This document shows positions 9,200-18,273 of a DNA stretch of 42,502 bases, piece by piece (positions within the stretch are counted from its first letter, which is position 1; every line of letters begins with the position of its first letter). The stretch comes from Candidatus Pelagibacter sp. GTDB lineage: Bacteria > Pseudomonadota > Alphaproteobacteria > Pelagibacterales > Pelagibacteraceae. Both the position numbers and the translations under genes were made by a program. The stretch spans positions 1 through 42,502 of the forward strand of contig JAOIST010000006.1 in NCBI GenBank assembly GCA_028222435.1, read 5' to 3'. Under the pieces are notes generated by a model. The model made no database searches. It was not told where the DNA came from and saw only the letters and a list, made by a program, of their open reading frames with translations.

Positions 9200-9686
9200 A
9201 ATTATTAAAATTTTTCTTTTATTTTTTTTTCTTTTAAATATATCGTTTGCAGAGGATAAAATATCATCAACTCCTTTAATTAATGTGGAAAAAATAATTC
9301 CAAGTTTTGAAGAGCCTGTAAAAGAGAACGAAAATATTTCTATTAGTCAAAATTTAAAAAAAAAAAAGAAGTCCCCTGAATTAAAATCGTCCCAAGCAAC
9401 ATTGATTGGCCTTGATAAAATCACTGCAAAATCATCTCAACTTATTATTAATTTAAATGAAAGCTTAAAGTTTGGGCCTTTAGAAATTAAAATTCTTAAA
9501 TGCGGAAAGGTTAAAGTAAATAATATAACTGATAGTGTTGCATACATGCAGGTCAAAGATTTAACTAAAAATGAAAATGAAAAAGTATTTATATTTAATG
9601 GTTGGACATTTGCTTCAGATCCTAGTTTAACACCTTTTGATCATGCAATTTATGATGTGCAATTACTGCACTGCAATAAAGCTTAA
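9183..9686 (+). CDS. DUF2155 domain-containing exported protein
   Basis: Function unknown. 167 residues. The N-terminal signal sequence ends near residue 23 (LLNISFAED), so it is exported. A low-complexity, lysine-rich linker runs to about 65. The DUF2155 domain (about 68-165) has ATLIGLDKITAKS, FGPLEIKILKCGK, a phenylalanine/tryptophan motif FNGWTFASDPSLTPFDHAIYD, and ends in LLHCNKA; the two domain cysteines (KCGK and LHC) could form a disulfide. The start lies inside the last codons of the NDUFA12-like gene (17-base overlap), so the two are translationally coupled. Its stop overlaps the accC stop by 4 bases as a shared TTAA. Confidence 0.82.
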   Translation: MKLGNKIIKIFLLFFFLLNISFAEDKISSTPLINVEKIIPSFEEPVKENENISISQNLKKKKKSPELKSSQATLIGLDKITAKSSQLIINLNESLKFGPLEIKILKCGKVKVNNITDSVAYMQVKDLTKNENEKVFIFNGWTFASDPSLTPFDHAIYDVQLLHCNKA

Positions 9687-11020
9687 TAGAATTTTTCCTT
9701 ACCTAACCAGTTTGTATCAAAATCAGAGGTGACAAATTTTTTATGATTTAATATTTTTTTATGTAAATCAATTGTGGTTGTTATTCCCTCTAAAACAAAC
9801 TCATCAAGGGATCTCAATGTTCTTTGAATAGCCTCAGTTCTATTTCTACCCTTACAGATAACTTTAGCAATTAAACTGTCGTAGTAAGGTGTTATTTTAC
9901 AACCTTGAAAAACTGAACCGTCTACTCTTGTTCTAAAACCCGAGGGCTGATGACAAACACTGATTGTTCCAGGGCTAGGTTGAAAATTTAACGCAGGATT
10001 TTCAGCATTAATTCTACATTCGATAGTATGACCCCTTGGATTGATATCGCTCTGATTTAGAGCTGTATCTCCTGTAAAAGCAATCCAAAGCTGTTCTTTT
10101 ACTATATCAATACCTGTTTGCATTTCTGTTACAGGATGCTCAACTTGAACCCTTGTATTCATCTCAAGAAAGTAAAATTTACCATTTTCATAAATAAATT
10201 CCACGGTACCAGCTCCCTCATAATTTATTTGTTCGACCATTTTTACAGTTTTTTCAAATAAATCTTCTCTTATTTTGTCAGTTAAGACTGGGCTGGGTGT
10301 TTCCTCAATTAATTTTTGATGTCTTCTTTGGACAGAACAATCTCTTTCAGCCAAATGTACAGTTTTATTTTTACCTGACATAACCTGAACTTCTATGTGT
10401 CTAGGATTTTTAAAATACTTCTCTATATATAATTCGTCATTATTAAAAAATTTTTTTGCTTCAGATTTAGCAGTAAGAAATAAATTTTCTAATTGACTTT
10501 CTTCATCAACAATCTTCATGCCTTTTCCACCACCACCTCCAGCTGCTTTAATCAAAATTGGATAGCCAATATCTTTACATATTGATCTAGCTTCATCGAT
10601 AGATTTGACACCTCCTTCGGAACCTTCAATTACAGGTAAACCAAATTTTTTTGCAATTTTTTTTGCTTCAATTTTATCTCCCATTTTTGAAATTATTTCA
10701 GCACTAGGTCCTATGAATTTTATACCGTGTTTATTTACAATTTCAGAAAATTTTGCATTTTCAGATAAAAAACCATAACCAGGATGAATTGCTTCTGCGC
10801 CCGTTAAATCTACTGCCGACATTATAGATGAAATATTTAAATAGCTATTTTGCGGTTGATGTGACCCTATACAAACACTTTCATCAGCTAGTCTTACATG
10901 CATCGAGTCCGAGTCTACATCGGAGTGAACTGCTACAGTTTTTATTCCCCATTCTTTACAAGCTCTAATAACTCTAACAGCTATTTCTCCTCTATTAGCT
11001 ATTAAAACTTTTTTAAACAT
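9683..11020 (-). CDS. accC: Acetyl-CoA carboxylase, biotin carboxylase subunit
   Basis: ATP-dependent carboxylation of the biotin on AccB, first half-reaction of malonyl-CoA formation for fatty acid synthesis. 445 residues, typical. Domains: N-terminal FKKVLIANRGEIAVRVIRA; ATP-grasp with the glycine-rich loop AAGGGGGKGM near 160-169; the catalytic stretch EMNTRVQVEHPVTEM near 288-302; C-terminal carboxylase domain with ECRINAENP. It lies 4 bases downstream of accB, third gene of aroQ-accB-accC. Divergent or convergent neighbours leave no terminator space. Confidence 0.98.
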   Translation of the reverse strand: MFKKVLIANRGEIAVRVIRACKEWGIKTVAVHSDVDSDSMHVRLADESVCIGSHQPQNSYLNISSIMSAVDLTGAEAIHPGYGFLSENAKFSEIVNKHGIKFIGPSAEIISKMGDKIEAKKIAKKFGLPVIEGSEGGVKSIDEARSICKDIGYPILIKAAGGGGGKGMKIVDEESQLENLFLTAKSEAKKFFNNDELYIEKYFKNPRHIEVQVMSGKNKTVHLAERDCSVQRRHQKLIEETPSPVLTDKIREDLFEKTVKMVEQINYEGAGTVEFIYENGKFYFLEMNTRVQVEHPVTEMQTGIDIVKEQLWIAFTGDTALNQSDINPRGHTIECRINAENPALNFQPSPGTISVCHQPSGFRTRVDGSVFQGCKITPYYDSLIAKVICKGRNRTEAIQRTLRSLDEFVLEGITTTIDLHKKILNHKKFVTSDFDTNWLGKEKFY

Positions 11021-11024
11021 TATT

Positions 11025-11450
11025 TTACTTAAGGATAACTAAAGTTTGACCGAATTCAACAGGCTGACCATCTTCGATTAAAATTTTTTTAACCTCGCCG
11101 GCTGCTGTTGAAGGAACATGATTCATTGTTTTCATTGCTTCAACAATCATAACAGTTTGACCCTTTTTTATTTTATCTCCAACTTCAACAAATTTTTTAG
11201 CACCTGGTTCCGCAGCTAGGTATGCCGTTCCTATAATTGGAGACTTAACTCTTATTCCATCAGTATCATCAGAAGATTTTAACACTGCTTTATTTTGTGA
11301 AACTACGGCACTTGTTTTTAGTTGCTCAACTCCTTTAGATGATTTTGAAACTTTAATTTTCGTTTGACCTTCTTGATATTCTAATTCTGTAAGATCAAAT
11401 TCTTTGAGATTATCTACTAATTCTTTTATTAATTTTTTATCAATTTTCAT
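11025..11450 (-). CDS. accB: Biotin carboxyl carrier protein of acetyl-CoA carboxylase
   Basis: Carries the biotin that shuttles carboxylate between AccC and the carboxyltransferase AccAD. 141 residues. An N-terminal assembly region (1-35) is followed by a flexible linker (about 36-66) that is not the usual Pro/Ala type but Ser/Lys/Val-rich. The biotinyl domain (67-141) has the thumb-containing segment SPIIGTAYLAAEPGA and the biotinylation site EAMKTMN with K107. The start overlaps the aroQ stop by 4 bases (ATGA), so it is co-translated. Confidence 0.97.
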   Translation of the reverse strand: MKIDKKLIKELVDNLKEFDLTELEYQEGQTKIKVSKSSKGVEQLKTSAVVSQNKAVLKSSDDTDGIRVKSPIIGTAYLAAEPGAKKFVEVGDKIKKGQTVMIVEAMKTMNHVPSTAAGEVKKILIEDGQPVEFGQTLVILK

Positions 11451-11884
11451 TTTTTTAAAAATTTGCTCATAGCGTTTAAGGACAAAATATAACCATTAGC
11501 CCCAAAACCACATATAACTCCCTTAGCAACTTTACTTATTAAAGATTTATGTCTAAATTCTTCTCTATTATAAATATTGCTAATATGCAATTCTATAATG
11601 GGAATTTTTAATATTTTTAAAGCATCATGAATGGCTACGGAAGTATGAGTATACCCTCCAGCATTGATGATTAAACCGTCTTGATCAAGCCTAGAATTTT
11701 GAATTTTATCAACTAATTCTCCTTCAATATTTGATTGAAAAAAAGATAGTTTGATATTATTTGTACTTGAATATTCACTACAACTTTTTTCAATATCTTT
11801 TAAAGTAAAACTTCCATATTGATTTTCTTCTCTTTCACCTAAAAGGTTGAGATTTGGTCCATTAAGAATTATAATTTTATTCAT
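11447..11884 (-). CDS. aroQ: 3-dehydroquinate dehydratase, type II
   Basis: Third step of the shikimate pathway, by anti-elimination through an enolate. 145 residues, typical for the dodecameric type II enzyme. Motifs: IIILNGPNLNLLGERE near 4-19 with the flexible-lid residues, catalytic tyrosine in QYGSF (Y23), INAGGYTHTSVAIHDAL near 73-89, and IELHISN near 96-102 with the catalytic histidine. It heads the aroQ-accB-accC operon, an order shared with many proteobacteria, and is divergent from thiS with only 28 bases between the start codons. Confidence 0.97.
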   Translation of the reverse strand: MNKIIILNGPNLNLLGEREENQYGSFTLKDIEKSCSEYSSTNNIKLSFFQSNIEGELVDKIQNSRLDQDGLIINAGGYTHTSVAIHDALKILKIPIIELHISNIYNREEFRHKSLISKVAKGVICGFGANGYILSLNAMSKFLKK

Positions 11885-11912
11885 AAACTTCTTAATATTG
11901 AATAACTTAATT

Positions 11913-12116
11913 ATGGCAAAAATACAATTAAATGGAAAAAAGATAGTTATTAAAGCAAATTACTCATTATATGATCTTTTAAAAAAATATAATTTAATTA
12001 ACAAAAAAGTTGCGATAGAACATAATGGAGCAATTATTCCAAAAATTAAATATAAGAAAAAAAATTTAAAAAATAACGATAAAGTAGAAATAGTTCATTT
12101 TATAGGTGGAGGATAA
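11913..12116 (+). CDS. thiS: Thiazole synthase sulfur carrier protein ThiS
   Basis: Ubiquitin-like protein that is adenylated and thiocarboxylated on its C-terminal glycine and donates sulfur for the thiazole of thiamine. 67 residues from the ATG at 11913 ([10 protein letters not shown]). An upstream in-frame ATG at 11847 would add 22 hydrophobic residues not found in the family and would overlap the aroQ start, so I reject it. The beta-grasp core ends in the required glycine tail, FIGGG (one glycine more than the minimal Gly-Gly). The gene overlaps thiG. No thiamine riboswitch can fit upstream (28 bases to the divergent aroQ start). Confidence 0.88.
   Translation: MAKIQLNGKKIVIKANYSLYDLLKKYNLINKKVAIEHNGAIIPKIKYKKKNLKNNDKVEIVHFIGGG
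12105..12112 (+). promoter_or_regulatory. Ribosome binding site for thiG inside the ThiS Gly-tail codons
   Basis: GGTGGAGG is the strongest Shine-Dalgarno-like string in this region and encodes the Gly-Gly-Gly end of ThiS. It ends 5 bases before an in-frame CTG at 12118 but overlaps the in-frame GTG at 12106. Spacing therefore favours initiation at 12118, though the codon there is non-standard. Confidence 0.5.
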
Positions 12117-12891
12117 ACTGAAAATTGATGATTTAAAAGTTGGTGGAAAAAAACTTAAATCTAGACTTATAGTAGGAACAGGAAAATATAAAAGCTTTTC
12201 TGAAACTGCGCAAGCTGTGCGAGCCTCAGGCGCGGATATGGTAACAGTTGCCGTAAGAAGAGTTAACATTTTAGATAAAAAAAAACCAATACTAACAGAT
12301 TATTTAAACCCAAAAAAAATAATTTTTTTACCAAATACCGCTGGTTGTTTTAATTCTGAGGAAGCGTTAAGAACCTTAAGATTAGCACGCGAGATGGGAG
12401 GGTGGAAATTAGTAAAACTTGAAGTTTTAGGAGATAAAAAAACACTTTACCCCAATATGATAGAAACCATTAAGTCTACCAAAACACTAGTTAAAGAAGG
12501 ATTTAAGGTAATGGTTTATTGTACAGACGATCCATTGTTAGCAAAAAAATTAGAAGATAATGGTGCTTCGGCTATTATGCCATTAGCTTCCCCGATTGGA
12601 TCTGGTTTAGGTTTGCAAAATAGAGTAAATATTTCGTTAATAATAAAACAGTCAAAAGTACCAGTTATAGTCGATGCTGGAATTGGAACAGCTTCAGATG
12701 CAACAATTGCAATGGAATTAGGTTGTGACGGTGTTTTAATTAATAGTGCCATTGCAAACGCAAAAAAACCGATTTTAATGGCTAAAGCTTTTAAAGATGC
12801 CGTAGTTTCTGGAAGAAATTCATACTTAGCTGGAAGAATGAATAAGAATTATTTTGCGTTAGCAAGTTCACCATCTAAAGGATTAATTTAA
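12106..12891 (+). CDS. thiG: Thiazole synthase ThiG
   Basis: Condenses 1-deoxyxylulose 5-phosphate, dehydroglycine and the ThiS thiocarboxylate into thiazole phosphate. About 257-261 residues, TIM barrel. Motifs: RLIVGTGKY near 20-28, [20 protein letters not shown], the Schiff-base lysine in [17 protein letters not shown], and phosphate-binding [14 protein letters not shown]. The start is uncertain: the only standard start codon is GTG at 12106, which lies on top of the ribosome site, whereas CTG at 12118 is well spaced and gives a family-like N-terminus ((M)KIDDLKV). The stop region overlaps the convergent RNase E gene by 9 bases. Function is certain, the exact start is not. Confidence 0.93.
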   Translation: MEDKLKIDDLKVGGKKLKSRLIVGTGKYKSFSETAQAVRASGADMVTVAVRRVNILDKKKPILTDYLNPKKIIFLPNTAGCFNSEEALRTLRLAREMGGWKLVKLEVLGDKKTLYPNMIETIKSTKTLVKEGFKVMVYCTDDPLLAKKLEDNGASAIMPLASPIGSGLGLQNRVNISLIIKQSKVPVIVDAGIGTASDATIAMELGCDGVLINSAIANAKKPILMAKAFKDAVVSGRNSYLAGRMNKNYFALASSPSKGLI

Positions 12892-14679
12892 TTTTTTTTT
12901 TCTAATCCAAAGAGTTCTAATTTTTTTAGTAGATTTAACTTTTTTAACTTTACTCTTTTTAATTTGTTTATTTTTTTCTTTAACAAATTTCTTTTCTGTT
13001 TTAATTATTGGTTCTATTAAATTAATATTTTCTACAGTATTAATTATTTTTTTTGATTTATTAAGTAAGTCAATTTTATATTCAGGAATAATAAATTTTT
13101 CACTTGTAAATATATTTACTTGAAAAGAATATTTTTTTTGGAAATATTTTAATTCCTCAATTAAATTTTTCTCTATAAAAATTTTTACTTTTTCCGGAAT
13201 ATAGGTGTTAATTATTTTAATTTTATCAGCAAAAGCTAAGTACTGGATTTTTTTCAAAATTTTTTGTGAGAATGAAGAAAGAGATAATTGTGTTTCCCAT
13301 TTAATTGATGCTTCACGTAATCTTTGTCTTGTCATTTCAAGTAAACCAAAATTACTTATTCGCCCAATTTGTATTCTAGCTCTATCTTTTCTTATGCTTT
13401 CTCTCATTTTTTTTTCAACCGATCTTCTGTTATAAAAATTAATCATATCGATGAAATCAATAACAATAAGACCAGATAAATCTCTTAATTTAATTTGATG
13501 TGCAATTTCCTCTGCAGCTTCTAAGTTCGTATTTAAAGCAGTTTTTTCAATATTAATTTGTTTAGTTGATTGACCAGAATTTATATCAATAGATACAAGA
13601 GCCTCTGTTGGGTTAATAACTATGTATCCACCAGACTTTAATTTAACTGTCGGTTCGTAAATATTATTTAACTCTTTTTCTATATTAGCGTCATGAAATA
13701 ATGGAATTTTACCTCTATATTTTTTAATATTCTTTAAATTTTTTGGCATTAATTCTTTCATAAATATTTTTGCTTTTTGATAAGCTTCATTACCTTCAAT
13801 ATAAATATTTTTTGTATCATTGTCATACGTATCTCTTAGAGTTCTTTTAATAATATCTCCTTCTTCATAAACTAGTGACGGGGCATTGGAGTCTAAAGCT
13901 TTTTCTTTTATTTTTTCCCAAGTTTTTAATGTATTTTGAAAATCTTTTTCTATTTCATTCTTTGTTTTATTAGCTCCAGCTGTTCTTACAATTACACCCA
14001 TACTTTTTGGTATATCTATTTCATTAAGTATATTTCTTATTTTTTTTCTGTCTGTAGGATTGAAAATTTTTCTTGATATCCCCCCACCTTTAGCAGTATT
14101 AGGCATTAAAACCATATACTTACCAGCAAGAGATATAAAGGTGGTTAATGCAGCTCCTTTTTGTCCTCTTTCTTCTTTGATTACTTGAATTAAAATTACC
14201 TGACCTGGTTTAATAACTTCTTGAATTTTATATCTTTTAATACCGAATGAAGATTTAACTTTGTCTCTGTACTCTTGTTTGGAATTTTCATTTCCATTTT
14301 CTTCTGTTTTTTCATCTTTATTTTCAAGTTGGTTTTCAGATTGTGAACTCTCTTGACTAATCTCAATTGTTTTATCTTTCAATTCCTCCCTAATTTTTTC
14401 TTCAGCTATTCTTATTTTTTCTTTATCTTCCGATGGTAATTGAAAATAGTCTGATTGAATATCATTAAAGGCCAAAAAACCGTGTCGTTCTCTGCCAAAA
14501 TTTACAAACGCTGCCTGCAAAGAAGGCTCAACTCTACTTACTGTTGCTAAATAAATATTATTTTTAAAGTTTAAATTATTTTTGTCTTCAATCTCATATT
14601 CTTCAATAGAGTTAATTGATTTAAGAACAATTCGTGTTTCATTTGGATGCGATGCATCGATGTATAAATTTTTTTCCAT
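12883..14679 (-). CDS. rne: Ribonuclease E/G family endoribonuclease, short and cysteine-free
   Basis: Endonuclease of mRNA decay and rRNA/tRNA processing. 598 residues: far shorter than E. coli RNase E and missing a long scaffold tail. The S1 domain (about 38-210) is interrupted by an acidic insertion near 85-145. The RNase H-like and DNase I-like core keeps the catalytic aspartates in SIDINSGQ and VIDFIDM, and the MTRQRLRE motif. After this, where the family normally has the zinc-link CPxCxG joining subunits, the sequence runs [12 protein letters not shown] with no cysteine; the whole protein has none. The C-terminus is lysine-rich and ends [12 protein letters not shown], loosely like the tryptophan-containing end of alphaproteobacterial RNase E. 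RNase G remains possible, but the S1 insertion and tail favour E. Confidence 0.87.
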   Translation of the reverse strand: MEKNLYIDASHPNETRIVLKSINSIEEYEIEDKNNLNFKNNIYLATVSRVEPSLQAAFVNFGRERHGFLAFNDIQSDYFQLPSEDKEKIRIAEEKIREELKDKTIEISQESSQSENQLENKDEKTEENGNENSKQEYRDKVKSSFGIKRYKIQEVIKPGQVILIQVIKEERGQKGAALTTFISLAGKYMVLMPNTAKGGGISRKIFNPTDRKKIRNILNEIDIPKSMGVIVRTAGANKTKNEIEKDFQNTLKTWEKIKEKALDSNAPSLVYEEGDIIKRTLRDTYDNDTKNIYIEGNEAYQKAKIFMKELMPKNLKNIKKYRGKIPLFHDANIEKELNNIYEPTVKLKSGGYIVINPTEALVSIDINSGQSTKQINIEKTALNTNLEAAEEIAHQIKLRDLSGLIVIDFIDMINFYNRRSVEKKMRESIRKDRARIQIGRISNFGLLEMTRQRLREASIKWETQLSLSSFSQKILKKIQYLAFADKIKIINTYIPEKVKIFIEKNLIEELKYFQKKYSFQVNIFTSEKFIIPEYKIDLLNKSKKIINTVENINLIEPIIKTEKKFVKEKNKQIKKSKVKKVKSTKKIRTLWIRKKKLN

Positions 14680-14720
14680 TTAGTAAGAATTCCTTTTAAT
14701 TTATTAAAATTTGATGTTTT

Positions 14721-14750
14721 TTGATTTAACATAAGTTTATTTTATACAAT
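14721..14750 (+). promoter_or_regulatory. Candidate promoter for mrcA-prfB operon
   Basis: TTGATT at 14721-14726 and TACAAT at 14745-14750 are 18 bases apart (alternatively TATACA at 14743-14748, spacing 16), in the 144-base divergent gap between the RNase E gene and mrcA. A transcript would have a leader of about 65 bases. The rest of this gap shows no gene or clear hairpin. Confidence 0.33.
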
Positions 14751-14823
14751 TTTGTCTATAAATACACGATTTTAATTATCCTATGCCCAAAGATAGTCAG
14801 AATTGTCATTATAAATAATCTTA

Positions 14824-17184
14824 ATGGTAAAAATTATCAATTTTTCAATAAAATTCGTAATAATATTTTTTATAATTCTATTTTTTTTTGTTTTTTCAAC
14901 ATTATGGTATTTTTCAGTAGGTTTACCTGACTATAAAAAATTATCAAATTATCAACCTCCTATATCAAGTAGAGTATATTCGGAGGATAATAATTTAATT
15001 GCTGAATATTCTTTAGAAAAAAGACTATTTATTCCTTTTGAGTCAGTACCTAAAAAAGTTATAAACTCGTTTCTTTCTGCAGAGGACAAGAATTTTTTTA
15101 GTCACCCAGGTATAGATGCTAAAGGTATATTGAGAGCTGTATTAAAAAACATAAAAAATATTTCACAAAATAAACGATTAGAAGGTGCGTCAACTATTAC
15201 GCAACAAGTAGCAAAAAACTTTTTACTTACAAATGAAGTTTCTATGAAAAGAAAAATCAAAGAGGCAATTTTAGCTTTTCGTATTGAAAGAGCGTATACA
15301 AAAGAAAGAATCTTAGAACTTTATCTAAATCAAATTTATTTAGGCCAGGGAACCTATGGAATAGCCGCAGCCAGTCTAGAATATTTTGACAAATCAGTTA
15401 AAGAATTAAACTATTCGGAGGCTGCTTTGTTAGCTGCCTTACCAAAAGCGCCTAGTAAATATAACCCCTACAGATATCCTGACGTAGCAAAATTTAGAAG
15501 GGACCTTGTTCTTGAAAATCTAGAAGAAAATAAATTTATTTCAAAAAAAGAATTAAATGAATTTAAAAATTTAAAACTTAAACTTAAAAGAAGAAAAATT
15601 GAGATAGTAAATGAAGCAAATTCATATACAGAAGAAGTTAGAAGATTAGTAAAAGATATATATGGATTTGAAAAACTTTATTCTCAAGGCCTAAGTATAA
15701 GTACCCCATTAAGAATAAATTATCAAATTCAAGCCTTAAAATCTCTTAGGACAGGCATAGAAGAGTACGATCGCAGACAAGGCTGGAGAGGTCCAATAAC
15801 AAATAAAATTAAAAATAAAAAATGGGAGAATATAATTTCACAATACACACTTGATCCAACCTTAAAATGGCATTTAGCAGAGATTACTTCTGTAGCTAAC
15901 AATGAAGTAAAATTTGAGTTACTTGATAAAAAAAATACAACGACAAAAAATTTTTTTATTTTAAGTGATGTAAAATGGTCTATTCCAAAAAATAAGACAA
16001 TTAAAGATATTCATGAAATTGGAGATATTATATTTGTAAAAAAAAAAGAGAAACAATGGCAATTAAAACAATATCCCAAAGTCAATGGAGGAATTATTGC
16101 TTTAGATCCTTTTACTGGCGAGGTACTTGCTTTAGCTGGCGGTTTTAATTTTAAAAAAAGTGAATTTAATAGAGTTACACAAGCTAAAAGACAGCCTGGA
16201 TCTGCATTTAAGCCAATAGTTTATGCAGCAGCTTTAGAAAAAGGTTTTGCCCCGAATTCTATAATTCTTGATGCACCATTTGTTGAAAGTCAGGGAGTGG
16301 GATTAAAAAATTGGAAACCAGAAAATTATGGAAAAAAATTTTATGGTCCATCAACTTTAAGAAAAGGTATTGAATATTCAAGGAATTTAATGACTGTTAG
16401 AATTGCAAAAATTTTAGGCTTAGAGGAAATTTTGAATTTATCAAAAAAATTAAATATTTATGATGAAATACCGGAATTATTATCTGTATCATTAGGGGCA
16501 GCAGAAACTACATTAATGAATTTAACAAGCGCTTATGCCCCATTTATTAATGGAGGAATTAAAATTGAACCTAAATTAGTTTCCAGGATACAAGATCGAA
16601 GAGGAAAAACTATTTTTAAAAATAAAAATAGAAAATGTATAGGCTGTGATAAATTTATAAACGAAGAAAATGAACTTCCAAAAATTGAAAATAATAGCCA
16701 AAAAGTAATTAGTAGGGAGACCGCGTATCAAATGACTTCTATACTGCAAGGAACTGTTGAAAGAGGGACCGCCAAAAAATTAAAAGCTTTAAAAGTGCCT
16801 TTAGCTGGTAAAACCGGAACTACTAATAATAATTATGACGCGTGGTTTATTGGATATTCCTCTAATTTATTAATTGGGGTTTATGTGGGTTACGATAATC
16901 CAAAAACTTTAGGTAAATTTGAAACTGGTTCTAAGACAGCGTTACCTATCTTTAAGGATTTTATTGAAAAAGCTCTTTACAAAGAAGATTTTAGAGAATT
17001 TCAAATACCAGAAAATATATATTTAACATCTTTAAACTATGACACAGGTTTAAAATCAGCAGCGGGTGATAAAAAAGTAATTATTGAAGCTCTCAAATTT
17101 AAAGATATTAACAATTTAAACAATAATAATTTAATTTCCTCTAGTGAACGTGATAAGATTGTTAAATTTAGACAATTTTATTAA
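14824..17184 (+). CDS. mrcA: Penicillin-binding protein 1A (bifunctional peptidoglycan synthase)
   Basis: Polymerises glycan strands and cross-links peptides at the outer face of the inner membrane. 786 residues. One N-terminal membrane anchor (about 8-30). Transglycosylase domain GT51: catalytic E87 in SAEDKNFFSHPG, GASTITQQVAKN near 121-132, KIKEAILAFRIE and LELYLNQIYLGQG near 165-176. An OB-like insertion lies about 300-410. The transpeptidase has S460xxK463 in PGSAFKP, S519RN521, and K663TGT. It is divergent from the RNase E gene and is followed by prfB with a TAATG one-base overlap. In many alphaproteobacteria an amidase gene sits between rne and mrcA; it is missing here. Confidence 0.97.
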   Translation: MVKIINFSIKFVIIFFIILFFFVFSTLWYFSVGLPDYKKLSNYQPPISSRVYSEDNNLIAEYSLEKRLFIPFESVPKKVINSFLSAEDKNFFSHPGIDAKGILRAVLKNIKNISQNKRLEGASTITQQVAKNFLLTNEVSMKRKIKEAILAFRIERAYTKERILELYLNQIYLGQGTYGIAAASLEYFDKSVKELNYSEAALLAALPKAPSKYNPYRYPDVAKFRRDLVLENLEENKFISKKELNEFKNLKLKLKRRKIEIVNEANSYTEEVRRLVKDIYGFEKLYSQGLSISTPLRINYQIQALKSLRTGIEEYDRRQGWRGPITNKIKNKKWENIISQYTLDPTLKWHLAEITSVANNEVKFELLDKKNTTTKNFFILSDVKWSIPKNKTIKDIHEIGDIIFVKKKEKQWQLKQYPKVNGGIIALDPFTGEVLALAGGFNFKKSEFNRVTQAKRQPGSAFKPIVYAAALEKGFAPNSIILDAPFVESQGVGLKNWKPENYGKKFYGPSTLRKGIEYSRNLMTVRIAKILGLEEILNLSKKLNIYDEIPELLSVSLGAAETTLMNLTSAYAPFINGGIKIEPKLVSRIQDRRGKTIFKNKNRKCIGCDKFINEENELPKIENNSQKVISRETAYQMTSILQGTVERGTAKKLKALKVPLAGKTGTTNNNYDAWFIGYSSNLLIGVYVGYDNPKTLGKFETGSKTALPIFKDFIEKALYKEDFREFQIPENIYLTSLNYDTGLKSAAGDKKVIIEALKFKDINNLNNNNLISSSERDKIVKFRQFY

Positions 17185-18273
17185 TGGAAAATTTCGATTC
17201 AATATTCAATACCGTTGAAAACTCTCTAAAAAGTATTAGGGGGTACCTTTGATCATGAAAATGTTGAGAGCAAACTAAAAAAATTAGAACAAAATTCCTT
17301 AAAAGAAAACTTTTGGAAAGATAAAAATTTAGTAAAAAAAACGCTTAAACAAAAAAAAATTTTCGAGGATATTTTAAACTCCTATAAAAATTCATTAAGA
17401 GATTTAAATAATTTAAAAGATTTATATTCATTAGCTTCACAGGAAAATGATCAAGAGACTATTCAAGATTGCAACCTTAAAATTACTCAAATTTTAAGCG
17501 ATGTCAAAAAAAGTGAAATTAATTGTTTTTTGTCTGGTGAGAATGATGACTATGATATTTATCTAGAAATACATGCAGGGGCCGGTGGAACTGAAAGTCA
17601 GGATTGGGCAGAAATGCTTAGAAGAATGTACATGAAATGGTTTGATAAAAAAAATTTCAAATATGAAATCATAAGTGAACATAAAGGTGAAGAAGCAGGA
17701 ATAAAATCCTCAACTATAAAAGTTTTAGGTAATTATCTATACGGGCTTATGAAATCAGAATCAGGAGTTCATAGGTTGGTTCGCATCTCTCCGTTTGATA
17801 GCGGCGCTAGAAGACATACTAGTTTTGCAAGCGTTTGGGTTTATCCAGCAATAGAAGATGAAATAAATATTAAAATTGATGAAAAAGATTTAAGAATTGA
17901 TACCTTTAGATCAAGTGGAGCTGGGGGGCAACATGTAAATACAACCGATAGCGCTGTAAGGATAACGCATATGCCAACTAAAATTGTAGTGCAGTGTCAA
18001 AATGAAAGATCACAACATAAAAATAAAGAGACTTGTTATAAAATGTTAAAAGCAAGATTACACGAATATGAAAAGCAAAAAAAGGATGAAGAAAATCAAA
18101 AAGAATTAACAACTAAAACTGATATTGGGTGGGGGCACCAGATAAGATCTTATGTATTACAACCTTATCAATTGGTAAAAGATTTAAGAAATAAAGTGGA
18201 AAGCACAAATCCTTCAAGTATTTTAGATGGTAATATTGATATATTTATAGAAGAAGGAATTAAAAATAAATAA
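17184..18273 (+). CDS. prfB: Peptide chain release factor 2, with programmed +1 frameshift
   Basis: Recognises UGA and UAA and triggers peptide release in the ribosome. The gene starts at ATG 17184 (sharing its A with the mrcA stop). It reads 22 codons to CTT, meets in-frame TGA at 17250-17252, and must shift +1 (base 17250 skipped) to continue from GAT at 17251 to the stop at 18273. The full product is about 362 residues, normal for RF2; the post-shift part alone would lack the N-terminal domain. RF2-specific SPF anticodon-like tripeptide is in RISPFDSGA, and the catalytic GGQ is in GAGGQHVNTTD. It overlaps the next gene by one base (TAATG). The shift gives the known autoregulation: plentiful RF2 terminates at the UGA. 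Confidence 0.96.
17238..17252 (+). promoter_or_regulatory. prfB programmed frameshift site
   Basis: AGGGGG (17238-17243, internal Shine-Dalgarno), a 3-base spacer TAC, slippery CTT (17247-17249) and the TGA stop (17250-17252). The order and spacing equal the E. coli prfB site; only the spacer's third base and the base after the TGA (T instead of C) differ. Confidence 0.95.

Noticed and set aside
11847..11912. Longer ThiS with a hydrophobic N-terminal extension
   Set aside because: The extra 22 residues would run antisense through the aroQ start and do not fit the ThiS fold; the ATG at 11913 gives a normal ThiS.
11885..11912. Thiamine riboswitch upstream of thiS-thiG
   Set aside because: Only 28 bases separate the aroQ and thiS starts, far too short for the aptamer.
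12516..12752. Antisense open frames inside conserved genes (for example opposite thiG, clpX, glnA, purM)
   Set aside because: They lie fully within well-identified genes, show no family motifs and arise from codon bias in the AT-rich sense strand.
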